Source of the DNA: Candidatus Brevefilum sp.
Lineage (GTDB): Bacteria; Chloroflexota; Anaerolineae; Anaerolineales; Anaerolineaceae
Length of the DNA stretch: 6,300 bases
Assembly: GCA_007135845.1 (NCBI GenBank)
Contig: SLIC01000047.1
Location: 1 to 6,300, forward strand
Reading direction: 5' to 3'
Of this stretch, positions 1-5,875 are shown piece by piece. The translations under genes and the position numbers were made by a program. The notes under the pieces are model-generated. The model ran no database searches. It was not told the DNA's origin and was given only the letters and a program-made list of their open reading frames with translations. Position 1 is the first letter of the stretch, and each line of letters opens with the position of its first letter.

Positions 1-684
1 GATTGCTAGAAAAATGCGGATGGCACTTTTATCTTCATCTTTGACGATCGATTTTACGCTCTTAATTAATTCTGGTCGCTGTGCATCCGGGTTCTCGTTG
101 AAGACCTTGGGTTCACGGATGAAGGCGAAGACCAATAATGCGGCTATGACAACCAATGCAGAACCGAGCCAAAATGGGAAACCCTCGTTCATTTCATACA
201 AGGTGGCGCCGAGCAGGAAAGAAATGATCGCACCAACACCACCCATCAGGTTGATGACGCCATTGGCTTGGGAGCGGAATTTCGAGGGCGTGATATCGGG
301 CATCAGGGCTACCACGGGCGTACGCCAGATGGCCATTGAAAGGATCAGGGTGATCTTTCCTGCCAGGAAGACGGGTAAGGTGGCGGCAAGGGGCAGGATC
401 CCAAAGGCAACAGCGGCTATCGGCGCACCGATCAGGATGAAGGGTAAGCGCCGCCCGATGGGGGTGCGCAGCCGGTCTGACCAGGCACCGAGAGGAGGTT
501 GGATAAACAGGGCGGCAATATTATCCAGGGTCATCAGGAAGCCGATCACCGCTGGCCCAATGCCAAACCGATTGGCAAGGAAAAGGGGAACGAAGGCATT
601 ATAGGTTCCCCAGATCACGCTGACTCCAAAAAATCCAAAGCCTAGTAAGAATGTTTTCGGGTAATTAAGTCGTTCTTTTATCAT
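1..684 (-). CDS. MFS transporter, SLC45/GPH-like (N-terminal half, runs off left edge)
   Basis: A secondary carrier of the major facilitator superfamily acting in the cytoplasmic membrane. The frame is open from ATG 684-682 to base 1, giving 228 residues, about half a usual 400-450 residue carrier. The six helices of the N-terminal half can be followed, and the last visible residues (SAIRIFLAI) look like the start of helix 7 after a charged central loop (about 143-218). The cytoplasmic loop between helices 2 and 3 carries GAWSDRLRTPIGRR (residues 66-79), the MFS motif A in the TPxGRR form typical of SLC45/sucrose-type and GPH-like carriers. An intramembrane Asp sits in TLDN (D54). An IREPK stretch follows helix 6. 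A sugar or glycoside substrate is plausible from family knowledge but cannot be read from the sequence. GGAG 5 nt before the ATG supports the start. It lies 10 bp after trmD and is probably co-transcribed with it. Confidence 0.88.
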   Translation of the reverse strand, partial: MIKERLNYPKTFLLGFGFFGVSVIWGTYNAFVPLFLANRFGIGPAVIGFLMTLDNIAALFIQPPLGAWSDRLRTPIGRRLPFILIGAPIAAVAFGILPLAATLPVFLAGKITLILSMAIWRTPVVALMPDITPSKFRSQANGVINLMGGVGAIISFLLGATLYEMNEGFPFWLGSALVVIAALLVFAFIREPKVFNENPDAQRPELIKSVKSIVKDEDKSAIRIFLAI

Positions 685-689
685 AGTTT

Positions 690-693
690 CTCC
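690..693 (-). promoter_or_regulatory. Shine-Dalgarno of the MFS gene
   Basis: On the minus strand GGAG lies 5 nt before the ATG at 684, and it starts one base after the TAA stop of trmD (697-695). A ribosome ending trmD therefore covers this site, so the MFS gene is likely to be translationally coupled to trmD and to share its transcript. Confidence 0.7.
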
Positions 694-694
694 A

Positions 695-1459
695 TTAATC
701 TTGTTTGATTGAAGGGTTGGTTTGTGAATTGGGTTGATATCCCAGGGTTGCTAAGAAAGCCAGATCATCCTCGTTCAGGTTGGCTTTTTCGAGCAGGTCT
801 GGTCTGTCTTGCATGGTACGAATGAGGGCTTGTTGACGCCGCCAGCGGGCGATTTCGGCATGGTTCCCTGAGAGCAGAATCTCCGGAATCTTCCAACCCC
901 GAAACTCTGGAGGGCGGGTGTAATGGGGATATTCGAGCAGTCCGGTGGCGAAGGAGTCATCCTGGGCGGCCTGAGGGTCGCCGAGCACGCCCGGTAACAG
1001 CCGTGTGACAGCATCGATGAGAACCAGGGCGGGTAATTCACCCCCGGTCAGAACATAATCGCCAATGGAAATTGAATCCGTCACCAGGTGTTGGCGAATG
1101 CGGTCGTCGAGGCTTTCGTAGCGTCCACAAAGCAGCGCCAGGTGTTGCTGTTCTGCCAGTTCAAAAGCAATCTTCTGATTGAATGTCCTGCCTTGGGGTG
1201 AGAGAAGGATCACGGGGCATTGAGGCGGTCTGCCGAGTACCCCCTCAACTGCCGTAAAGACCGGTTCAGGTTTCATCACCATGCCGCCCCCGCCCCCATA
1301 GGGGGTGTCATCTGTTGTGTGATGTTTGTCTTCTGCCCAGTTGCGAATGTTATGGATCTGTACTTCTAAGGCTTTGGATTCCTGTGCCCGCTTCAGAATG
1401 CTGGTATTCAGATAAGCGTTGAAAACATCAGGGAAGAGCGAGAATACATCAAAGCGCAT
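695..1459 (-). CDS. trmD: tRNA (guanine-N1)-methyltransferase TrmD
   Basis: Transfers methyl from S-adenosylmethionine to N1 of G37 in tRNAs with G36, preventing +1 frameshifts; it works as a cytosolic dimer with a SPOUT trefoil knot. The 254 residues match the usual length. Visible landmarks in order: N-terminal [10 protein letters not shown]; the glycine-rich loop [17 protein letters not shown] (50-66); LLSPQGRTF (85-93); [10 protein letters not shown] (111-120); the knot and AdoMet-binding stretch [14 protein letters not shown] (131-144) and LLPGVLG (154-160); DDSF with the likely catalytic Asp168 (E. coli Asp169); PHYTRP (178-183); and [14 protein letters not shown] (195-208). Oddity: family members normally have Gly after GRYE, and here it is Ser116. 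No Shine-Dalgarno precedes the ATG; instead a promoter ends right at it (see 1466-1494). Upstream is a pyrophosphatase gene, downstream an MFS gene; the common ribosomal-protein partners rpsP, rimM and rplS are not in view. Confidence 0.97.
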   Translation of the reverse strand: MRFDVFSLFPDVFNAYLNTSILKRAQESKALEVQIHNIRNWAEDKHHTTDDTPYGGGGGMVMKPEPVFTAVEGVLGRPPQCPVILLSPQGRTFNQKIAFELAEQQHLALLCGRYESLDDRIRQHLVTDSISIGDYVLTGGELPALVLIDAVTRLLPGVLGDPQAAQDDSFATGLLEYPHYTRPPEFRGWKIPEILLSGNHAEIARWRRQQALIRTMQDRPDLLEKANLNEDDLAFLATLGYQPNSQTNPSIKQD

Positions 1460-1465
1460 GGGTCA

Positions 1466-1494
1466 ATTCTAGCTTGTAGCGCTGTTCCTGGCAA
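1466..1494 (-). promoter_or_regulatory. Sigma-70-type promoter of trmD, predicted leaderless
   Basis: On the minus strand TTGCCA (1494-1489, five of six bases of TTGACA) is followed after exactly 17 nt by TAGAAT (1471-1466, five of six of TATAAT). Six bases separate the -10 box from the ATG, so counting -7 as its last base places +1 on the A of the trmD start codon (1459). There is no Shine-Dalgarno between, which fits a leaderless mRNA. The spacing is seen directly; the start site is inferred. Confidence 0.6.
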
Positions 1495-1536
1495 GGATTT
1501 TGCTGCTATGCATATCGGTTTGTGATAATTGATAAA

Positions 1537-2151
1537 CTAACCGTTACCGAAGGCGTCATTGTAGTCATCAATCGCTGCCTTGACAATCTTTTTTGCCTTT
1601 TCGGCACCGAAGGCACCAATAATTTTAATATCGGGTTCTTGACCCTCAACCATTTTGTAGGTGCGAAAATAATGCTTTAACCGTTCAACGATTACCGTTG
1701 GCAAGTCTTCCAGGGTGCGAATATGACCGTAAATATGATCATTCTCTAAAACTGCAATAATCTTATCATCAGCCTCGCGATGATCAAGGATTTGTAGAAC
1801 ACCGACGACCACTGCATTCAGGAAGATTTCAGAGCGGTTGATGGGTCTTTCGCTAACCACGCAAATGTCAAGGGGATCGCCATCACCGCGTTCAGCATCC
1901 TGTGAAAGCGCCATCACCCTTTTCCCACAATATGTACGGGGGATGAAACCATACAGGGTCGGAGAGAGTGAAGAGGTGCGCTGGGGACGATCGACATAAA
2001 GGTAACCCGTAACCTTATCGACCTCGTACTTGATATGGTCAAAGGGCGTCATTTCGATGTAGGCATAAACCCGGCCGGGTGGCTCAGGACCAATCTCCAA
2101 ACCATGCCAAGGGTGCGGGCGCCAGCGGTAAAATGGGGAGGGGAAACTCAT
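1537..2151 (-). CDS. ppa: Inorganic pyrophosphatase, family I
   Basis: Soluble Mg-dependent enzyme that hydrolyses pyrophosphate to two orthophosphates, pulling forward nucleic acid, aminoacyl-tRNA and activated-sugar synthesis. All ligands known from the E. coli enzyme can be matched: E33 (E20), K41-Y42-E43 (K29, E31), R55 (R43), Y67 in YGFIP (Y55), the signature GDGDPLD with D90, D92 and D95 (D65, D67, D70), D123 and D128 (D97, D102), K130 (K104), and Y165-K166 (Y141-K142). At 204 residues it is longer than the E. coli type (about 175): it has an N-terminal [13 protein letters not shown] segment and about 13 extra residues (76-88) between the PRTYC strand and the metal motif, a form I associate with a distinct bacterial clade. 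AAGGAG 6 nt before the ATG fixes the start. The stop is TAG. The kinase gene ends 46 bp upstream, so co-transcription with it is possible. Confidence 0.96.
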   Translation of the reverse strand: MSFPSPFYRWRPHPWHGLEIGPEPPGRVYAYIEMTPFDHIKYEVDKVTGYLYVDRPQRTSSLSPTLYGFIPRTYCGKRVMALSQDAERGDGDPLDICVVSERPINRSEIFLNAVVVGVLQILDHREADDKIIAVLENDHIYGHIRTLEDLPTVIVERLKHYFRTYKMVEGQEPDIKIIGAFGAEKAKKIVKAAIDDYNDAFGNG

Positions 2152-2157
2152 CGAAGG

Positions 2158-2163
2158 CTCCTT
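2158..2163 (-). promoter_or_regulatory. Shine-Dalgarno of the pyrophosphatase gene
   Basis: AAGGAG on the minus strand, 6 nt before the ATG at 2151, is the strongest ribosome binding site in the window. It contrasts with trmD and the kinase gene, which have none. Confidence 0.8.
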
Positions 2164-2165
2164 AT

Positions 2166-2181
2166 CTCTGGAAGTACAGAG
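2166..2181 (-). repeat. Small hairpin just upstream of the pyrophosphatase ribosome binding site
   Basis: CTCTG and CAGAG form a perfect 5-bp stem around a 6-nt loop. On the minus strand the stem ends 2 nt before the AAGGAG. There is no T run after it, so it is not an intrinsic terminator; it may be an mRNA leader hairpin or chance. Confidence 0.3.
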
Positions 2182-2197
2182 CTCGTATAATCTAGGA

Positions 2198-2887
2198 TCA
2201 TGACTCAGTCCATAAATGGGCTGGGACTCTGAGAAACTTTGGTGTTTCTACATCATTATTGTCAATGAGGATATCGGCTTTGTCAAGGGGGTTTGCTTGT
2301 TGGTGATATTGTTTTTGACCAGGGATATAACGTTTTTTATACCGCTCAGCGGCAATTCCAACAGATCCGTATAATTTTGCATCACGGCGTATGCCGCGAG
2401 CCATTGTCTGGTCAAAGTCGGCAGCAATATAAACTGTAAGGTCCCAGAAGGATTCCAGCTGAGGGCGCAGAAGGAAGATCCCGTCGAATAACAAAATGGC
2501 GTCGTGGTCAGCTGTTTCTATCGGTGTCTCACTGGGCTGATCTTTGATGAGGTCAAAGACGGCCGTTTGGTAATGGCGATCACCACCAGGTCCTAAAGGT
2601 TTGAGGAGGAGGTTTTCCAATGCGTCATAATTATAGGAGTCATAATAAAAGCCTTCTGGGGAGAGCCCGCCCCGCTTACGCCGGATGTGTTCTGGATTGT
2701 GAAAGTTGTCCACACTTGCCCGGATAATTTGACGGTCACCCGCCTGCATGACCTGTGCCAGCTCATCTGCCAGGGTGGTCTTGCCCGACGCATCAACCCC
2801 ATCAATTGCCACCCGCACCGGATGATGGTTTGTTTGGAGCTGGAAGATCATCTTTGCAAGGCGATGAATCAGTAATACACGTTCCAT
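2198..2887 (-). CDS. Uridine kinase-like P-loop kinase
   Basis: A P-loop kinase of the uridine kinase/phosphoribulokinase group, likely transferring phosphate from ATP to a nucleoside or similar small molecule; the substrate is not proven. From ATG 2887 it has 229 residues: Walker A GVDASGKT (30-37), a substrate-side SVDNFHNP (58-65), [21 protein letters not shown] (starting near 70), then [15 protein letters not shown] (98-112), a hydrophobic strand ending in Asp with [12 protein letters not shown] (131-142, Walker B region), RRDAKLYGS (167-175, lid-like arginines) and RYIPGQKQY (186-194). This order closely resembles proteins labelled uridine kinase in actinobacteria and chloroflexi, which are about 200-220 residues. 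The frame stays open 64 codons further up, to a TTG at 3079, but that stretch holds no family motif and the ATG sits right behind a TATAAT box, so I chose 2887. No Shine-Dalgarno is present. It probably heads the minus-strand run with the pyrophosphatase. Confidence 0.85.
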   Translation of the reverse strand: MERVLLIHRLAKMIFQLQTNHHPVRVAIDGVDASGKTTLADELAQVMQAGDRQIIRASVDNFHNPEHIRRKRGGLSPEGFYYDSYNYDALENLLLKPLGPGGDRHYQTAVFDLIKDQPSETPIETADHDAILLFDGIFLLRPQLESFWDLTVYIAADFDQTMARGIRRDAKLYGSVGIAAERYKKRYIPGQKQYHQQANPLDKADILIDNNDVETPKFLRVPAHLWTES

Positions 2888-2894
2888 GGAGGGT

Positions 2895-2900
2895 ATTATA
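2895..2900 (-). promoter_or_regulatory. -10 box (TATAAT) before the kinase gene
   Basis: A perfect TATAAT on the minus strand ends 7 nt before the ATG at 2887, which would put the transcript start at about 2888 and leave essentially no leader. I could not find a convincing -35 at 16-18 nt (the 17-nt position reads CCAGAA), so this is weaker than the trmD promoter. Confidence 0.4.
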
Positions 2901-3071
2901 GTCGGTTTATACTGAATTTCTGGTTTATTGTCAGGCCAATCGAAAAGTGGGAGAAATATTTTTAAAAGGGTCGTTCCTTGTTTGAAAATGTCAGAAGGGC
3001 GGTCAGGCATATTTTCAATGTGAAAGACGTTGATTCCAAGAAAAGTTGTGACGGTTTGATTGATCTGGCTT

Positions 3072-3091
3072 GTTGGCAAAAAAGTTGCAAA
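3072..3091 (+). repeat. Imperfect direct repeat upstream of the ppk1 promoter
   Basis: GTTGGCAAA (3072-3080) and GTTGCAAA (3084-3091) are near-copies with a 12-nt period, ending 7 nt before the first TATGAT box. The position, where an activator often binds, is suggestive; the match is short and may be chance. No known operator recognised. Confidence 0.3.
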
Positions 3092-3098
3092 CCACAGG

Positions 3099-3109
3099 TA
3101 TGATATGAT
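3099..3109 (+). promoter_or_regulatory. Overlapping -10 boxes before ppk1
   Basis: TATGAT occurs at 3099-3104 and again at 3104-3109, sharing one T. Transcription from the second would start near 3116, leaving about 40 nt of leader before ATG 3157. The -35 is poor: TTGGCA at 3073-3078 is 20 nt from the first box. A weak or activator-dependent promoter is possible. Confidence 0.4.
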
Positions 3110-3156
3110 TGTTCACAAGTGTAAAAATAATTGATACAAATTGGGTAGGGTGCAAA

Positions 3157-5304
3157 ATGCCTAAAAAAGACCAGATCGAGAAAAAGAAGACCAACGAAAA
3201 TGCTATAGATGACCCGATGAATTATCTTAATCGGGAGCTTTCAATGCTCGAATTTCACCGCAGGGTGTTTTATGAAGCAACAAACACTGCCAATCCTCTG
3301 TTGGAGCGACTGCGTTTCCTGGGAATTGTGGGGATGATCCTGGATGAGTTTTTCATGGTACGCGTCGGCAGCTTAACGGTTAAACCCGGAGAACGACAGG
3401 AAAAATTTTATTTTGAAAACATGCCGCCTCAACAGCAGCTGCGTGCGATCCGCAAAGAAGCACGAAAGCTGATGCGGGATGCCCAGGATTATTATTCAGA
3501 AGAACTCAGACCTGAATTATCCAAACAGGGAATTGACATCCTGGGCTATGATGACCTCGGTAAATCTCAGCGATCACGTGTGGATGCGTACTTTATGAGA
3601 GTGATCTTCCCGGTTTTAACACCACTGGCATTTGATCCTGGGCATCCTTTTCCCTACATTTCCAACCTGAGTTATAACCTGGCGATCCAGGTAGAGGATG
3701 AGGGTGGGAATCGGCACTTCGCTCGTTTGAAGGTGCCAGGTTCGCTGCCTAATTTCCTGCCGGTGCACAAAGCCGCTTATGATTACTCACCCCGTGCTAA
3801 GCAAGCTCGGAAGTATGCTTTTGTGGGGATCAGTGAAGTGATTGTTGCTAACCTAGGCGAATTATTCCAGGGACTCAAGGTGATTGAAGCGCATCCTTTT
3901 TACGTGGTCCGCAATGCTGAAATCGAGCTGCAGGGTTTGGAAGTAATGGACCTCCTGGAGGTGATGGAAGAAAGCGTTCGTCGGCGAAGATTTGGTGCTG
4001 TTGTGCAATTGTTGGTGGGTGCAGAAATGCCAGATCATATCTTGAAAATATTGGTGGACAATTTAAAGGTTGATCCACAATTTATCTATACCTATGAGCA
4101 TCCGATTATTTTGCGGCAATTAATGCAGTTATACCAGTTGGATCGCCCGGACCTGAAGTACAAAACTTTCTTACCGGCTGTGCCTGATGTGTTAAAGCTG
4201 GATAATGATGCCAAGCCAGATGCTTTTTTTGATGCGATTAAGCGGAAAGACATTTTGCTTCATCACCCCTATGACTCTTTCGAGCCAGTTGTGGACTTTA
4301 TCCAGCATGCGTCAATTGATCCCAATGTGTTGGCAATTAAACAGACTCTCTACCGGGTGGGGAGTAATTCACCAGTGGTCCGGGCATTATTGCGAGCCCG
4401 GCGGGATTACGGAAAACAGGTGGCTGTGCTGGTTGAACTTAAGGCGCGGTTTGAAGAGGAAAGCAATATCGAATGGGCCAAGATGCTTGAGCAAGAAGGT
4501 GTGCATGTGACCTATGGTTTGATGGGATTAAAGACACATTCAAAGGTCACGCTGGTGGTGCGAAAAGAACGGGAACAAATCCGGCGTTATGTGCATCTGG
4601 CAACGGGTAATTACAATCACACAACGGCACTCCTCTATGAAGATATTGGGATGTTCACCTGTGATGATGCGCTTGGGGCTGATGCCACAGATTTGTTTAA
4701 TTACCTGACAGGGTATTCGGCTAAACAGGACTATCGAAAAATGATGGTGGCACCATTCTTCTTGCGGGAGTTGTTTGAACAAATGATCCACCAGGAGATC
4801 AAGCATCAAAAAAAGCATGGCGATGGCAGGATCATACTGAAAATGAATGCCTTGGTGGATGCCGGGATGATCCGGTTGTTATACAAGGCGGCCCAGGCAG
4901 GGGTAAAGGTTGACCTGATCGTGCGGGGAATTTGCAGCTTACGCCCTGGTGTACCGGGACTGAGTGACAGCATTCGTGTGATCAGTGTTGTCGGGCGGTT
5001 CCTGGAACACAGCCGCATTTATTACTTCCATAATCATGGAAGCGAGATCATTTATATGGGGAGTGCTGATTTGATGCCGCGCAACCTGGATCAACGTGTT
5101 GAAGTGCTGTTCCCGGTTGAGGATCCAGACTTAATCCGTCACCTGCGCGATAATGTGCTTGATGTTTACCTGCGTGACGATATCAAGGCATGGCGGATGA
5201 TGCCTGACGGTCGCTATGTTCGCTCACCTTCCGATCAGGAAAATGGGTTTCTGGATGTCCAGGATTGGCTTCTGGATCAGAGATGGCGTGATGTAAAAAA
5301 CTGA
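3157..5304 (+). CDS. ppk1: Polyphosphate kinase PPK1
   Basis: Reversibly moves the gamma-phosphate of ATP onto inorganic polyphosphate, through a phosphohistidine; usually membrane-associated and multimeric. 715 residues from ATG 3157, within the usual PPK1 range. The N domain starts with NYLNRELSMLEF (22-33) and ILDEFFMVRVGSL (61-73). Core residues match E. coli with conserved spacing: R400 (R375), R431 in ELKARF (R405), H461 in GLKTHSK (H435, the phosphorylated His), H480 in HLATGNYN (H454), Y494 (Y468) and H618 in FLEHSR (H592). SADLMPRNLDQRVEV (636-650) and the C-terminal KAWRM region are typical. Oddity: the position of E. coli Asn45 (SNNLDEFF) is Ile60 within GMILDEFF, and the usual ELSWLxFN reads ELSMLEFH. 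The frame extends to a TTG at 3109, but this lies inside a likely -10 box, so ATG 3157, with a weak AGGG 6 nt before it, is preferred. It diverges from the kinase gene and converges on a small membrane-protein gene 52 bp away. Confidence 0.96.
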   Translation: MPKKDQIEKKKTNENAIDDPMNYLNRELSMLEFHRRVFYEATNTANPLLERLRFLGIVGMILDEFFMVRVGSLTVKPGERQEKFYFENMPPQQQLRAIRKEARKLMRDAQDYYSEELRPELSKQGIDILGYDDLGKSQRSRVDAYFMRVIFPVLTPLAFDPGHPFPYISNLSYNLAIQVEDEGGNRHFARLKVPGSLPNFLPVHKAAYDYSPRAKQARKYAFVGISEVIVANLGELFQGLKVIEAHPFYVVRNAEIELQGLEVMDLLEVMEESVRRRRFGAVVQLLVGAEMPDHILKILVDNLKVDPQFIYTYEHPIILRQLMQLYQLDRPDLKYKTFLPAVPDVLKLDNDAKPDAFFDAIKRKDILLHHPYDSFEPVVDFIQHASIDPNVLAIKQTLYRVGSNSPVVRALLRARRDYGKQVAVLVELKARFEEESNIEWAKMLEQEGVHVTYGLMGLKTHSKVTLVVRKEREQIRRYVHLATGNYNHTTALLYEDIGMFTCDDALGADATDLFNYLTGYSAKQDYRKMMVAPFFLRELFEQMIHQEIKHQKKHGDGRIILKMNALVDAGMIRLLYKAAQAGVKVDLIVRGICSLRPGVPGLSDSIRVISVVGRFLEHSRIYYFHNHGSEIIYMGSADLMPRNLDQRVEVLFPVEDPDLIRHLRDNVLDVYLRDDIKAWRMMPDGRYVRSPSDQENGFLDVQDWLLDQRWRDVKN

Positions 5305-5356
5305 GCCGTTAATAATATGATGTTAAAACAGTCAAGTATCTAAGGCACAGTGTGTG

Positions 5357-5695
5357 TTAGAACATGAAGTCCGTCGGAACCAGGGTGAACCCCAGGATTG
5401 GCAAACCAAATAAGACGATACATGCACACAGGCACAGCACGGCAAGGATCACGAGCACGATGATCCACCACTTTGAACCGCCTTTTTTACCGGTTCCTAG
5501 TGGGGATGCTGGTGTGGGTTCAGAATCCCACCGGGATGGGTCACTGCTCGTGCCCCGATCAGAAATGGGGGAACCCCAACGATCTGTTGGTTCTGGTTGG
5601 GCAGGTGGGCGTTCTTCAGGTGTGGAGGGTTTACTCCATTCCTCTGCTGAGGCGTTCATAAATTCATCATTGTCGTCGTCGGAGAAATGTCCCAT
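5357..5695 (-). CDS. Small single-pass membrane protein, acidic proline-rich N-terminus
   Basis: I do not recognise a named family. The 112 residues have three parts: an acidic start with GHFSDDDNDEF (2-12); a low-complexity linker rich in Pro, Ser, Thr and Glu (about 20-68) with RWGSP and SRWDSEP; and, after a basic GKKGGSKWW (69-77), one long hydrophobic helix (about 76-104) with three cysteines two apart, LCLCAC (87-92). The short tail ends in FMF. The lysines before the helix predict the disordered N-terminal part inside the cell and the tail outside. There is no cleavable signal peptide. The start is supported by AAGGA 7 nt before the ATG and a TATAAT about 44 nt upstream. It converges with ppk1; whether it is linked to polyphosphate is unknown. 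The membrane composition bias, the good ribosome site and the sharp ordering make a real gene likely, although a 137-residue frame lies opposite (5364-5777, plus). Confidence 0.75.
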   Translation of the reverse strand: MGHFSDDDNDEFMNASAEEWSKPSTPEERPPAQPEPTDRWGSPISDRGTSSDPSRWDSEPTPASPLGTGKKGGSKWWIIVLVILAVLCLCACIVLFGLPILGFTLVPTDFMF

Positions 5696-5738
5696 CGTTT
5701 ATTCCTTTCTAATTTGGTTGATCGATAAGCCTGCCCCC

Positions 5739-5744
5739 ATTATA
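5739..5744 (-). promoter_or_regulatory. -10 box of the small membrane-protein gene
   Basis: Perfect TATAAT on the minus strand. Transcription would start near 5732, giving a leader of about 36 nt with the AAGGA site. No TTGACA-like box lies 16-18 nt upstream, but that stretch is very AT-rich. Confidence 0.45.
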
Positions 5745-5813
5745 AACGATTATTCTGAAAATTTTATTGCATTTTAATGTTTGAATCTTTCTTTTAGAGA
5801 TATTGATTCATAA

Positions 5814-5832
5814 AAGCTGTATTAACAGGCTT
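5814..5832 (-). terminator. Possible weak intrinsic terminator of the right-edge gene
   Basis: On the minus strand AAGC-(C)-TGT pairs with ACA-GCTT around a TTAAT-type loop: seven pairs with one bulged C. A short run of four T (5815-5812, overlapping the stem foot) follows. It lies 44 nt after the stop of the right-edge membrane gene and before the TATAAT of the next, where a terminator is expected. The T run is short, so efficiency is doubtful. Confidence 0.35.
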
Positions 5833-5835
5833 GGG

Positions 5836-5861
5836 GCTGCACTGCAGGCAGCACCATGGTG
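5836..5861. repeat. Clustered palindromes after the right-edge gene
   Basis: GCTGC (5836-5840) pairs with GCAGC (5848-5852). Inside lies the alternative palindrome CTGCA-C-TGCAG (5837-5847), and the perfect CACCATGGTG (5852-5861) follows at once. No T run follows on either strand, so these are not simple terminators. They sit between the stop at 5876 and the possible terminator at 5814-5832. The rest of the 180-bp gap 5696-5875 is AT-rich with no gene I can support. Confidence 0.35.
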
Positions 5862-5875
5862 ATGTTTGTTCTTTG

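Larger units (their letters stand above)
2888..3156. other. Divergent intergenic region between the kinase and ppk1
   Basis: AT-rich 269 bp that should hold the control sites of both divergent genes. Seen in it: the TATAAT facing the kinase (2900-2895), overlapping TATGAT boxes facing ppk1 (3099-3109), and an imperfect direct repeat just before them (3072-3091). On the minus strand the kinase frame is open through 3079, and an ATG at 3010 could give a 41-residue N-terminal extension, but no Shine-Dalgarno or family similarity supports it. No RNA gene or terminator recognised. Confidence 0.5.

Noticed and set aside
14..604. 196-codon open frame on the plus strand
   Set aside because: It lies opposite the MFS gene, whose translation shows clear helices and motif A. 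The plus-strand product is basic with no recognisable fold, so it is an antisense shadow.
775..1041. 88-codon minus-strand frame inside trmD
   Set aside because: It is out of frame with the conserved TrmD domain over its full length and shows no motif of its own.
1460..1536. Terminator or small RNA between the pyrophosphatase gene and trmD
   Set aside because: Only the short palindrome TATGCATA was seen, with no stem plus T run. The stretch is better explained by the trmD promoter.
3109..3156. TTG start giving PPK1 16 more residues
   Set aside because: The TTG overlaps the likely TATGAT -10 box, has no Shine-Dalgarno, and the extra residues do not belong to the PPK1 N domain.
5305..5356. 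Bidirectional terminator between the convergent ppk1 and small membrane-protein genes
   Set aside because: Only a 4-bp TGTT/AACA stem near 5322-5331 was seen, with no GC-rich hairpin and no T run.
5364..5777. 137-codon open frame on the plus strand
   Set aside because: It overlaps the small membrane-protein gene. Its product is low-complexity with no family or helix pattern, while the minus-strand frame has a ribosome site, a -10 box and a coherent tail-linker-helix order.
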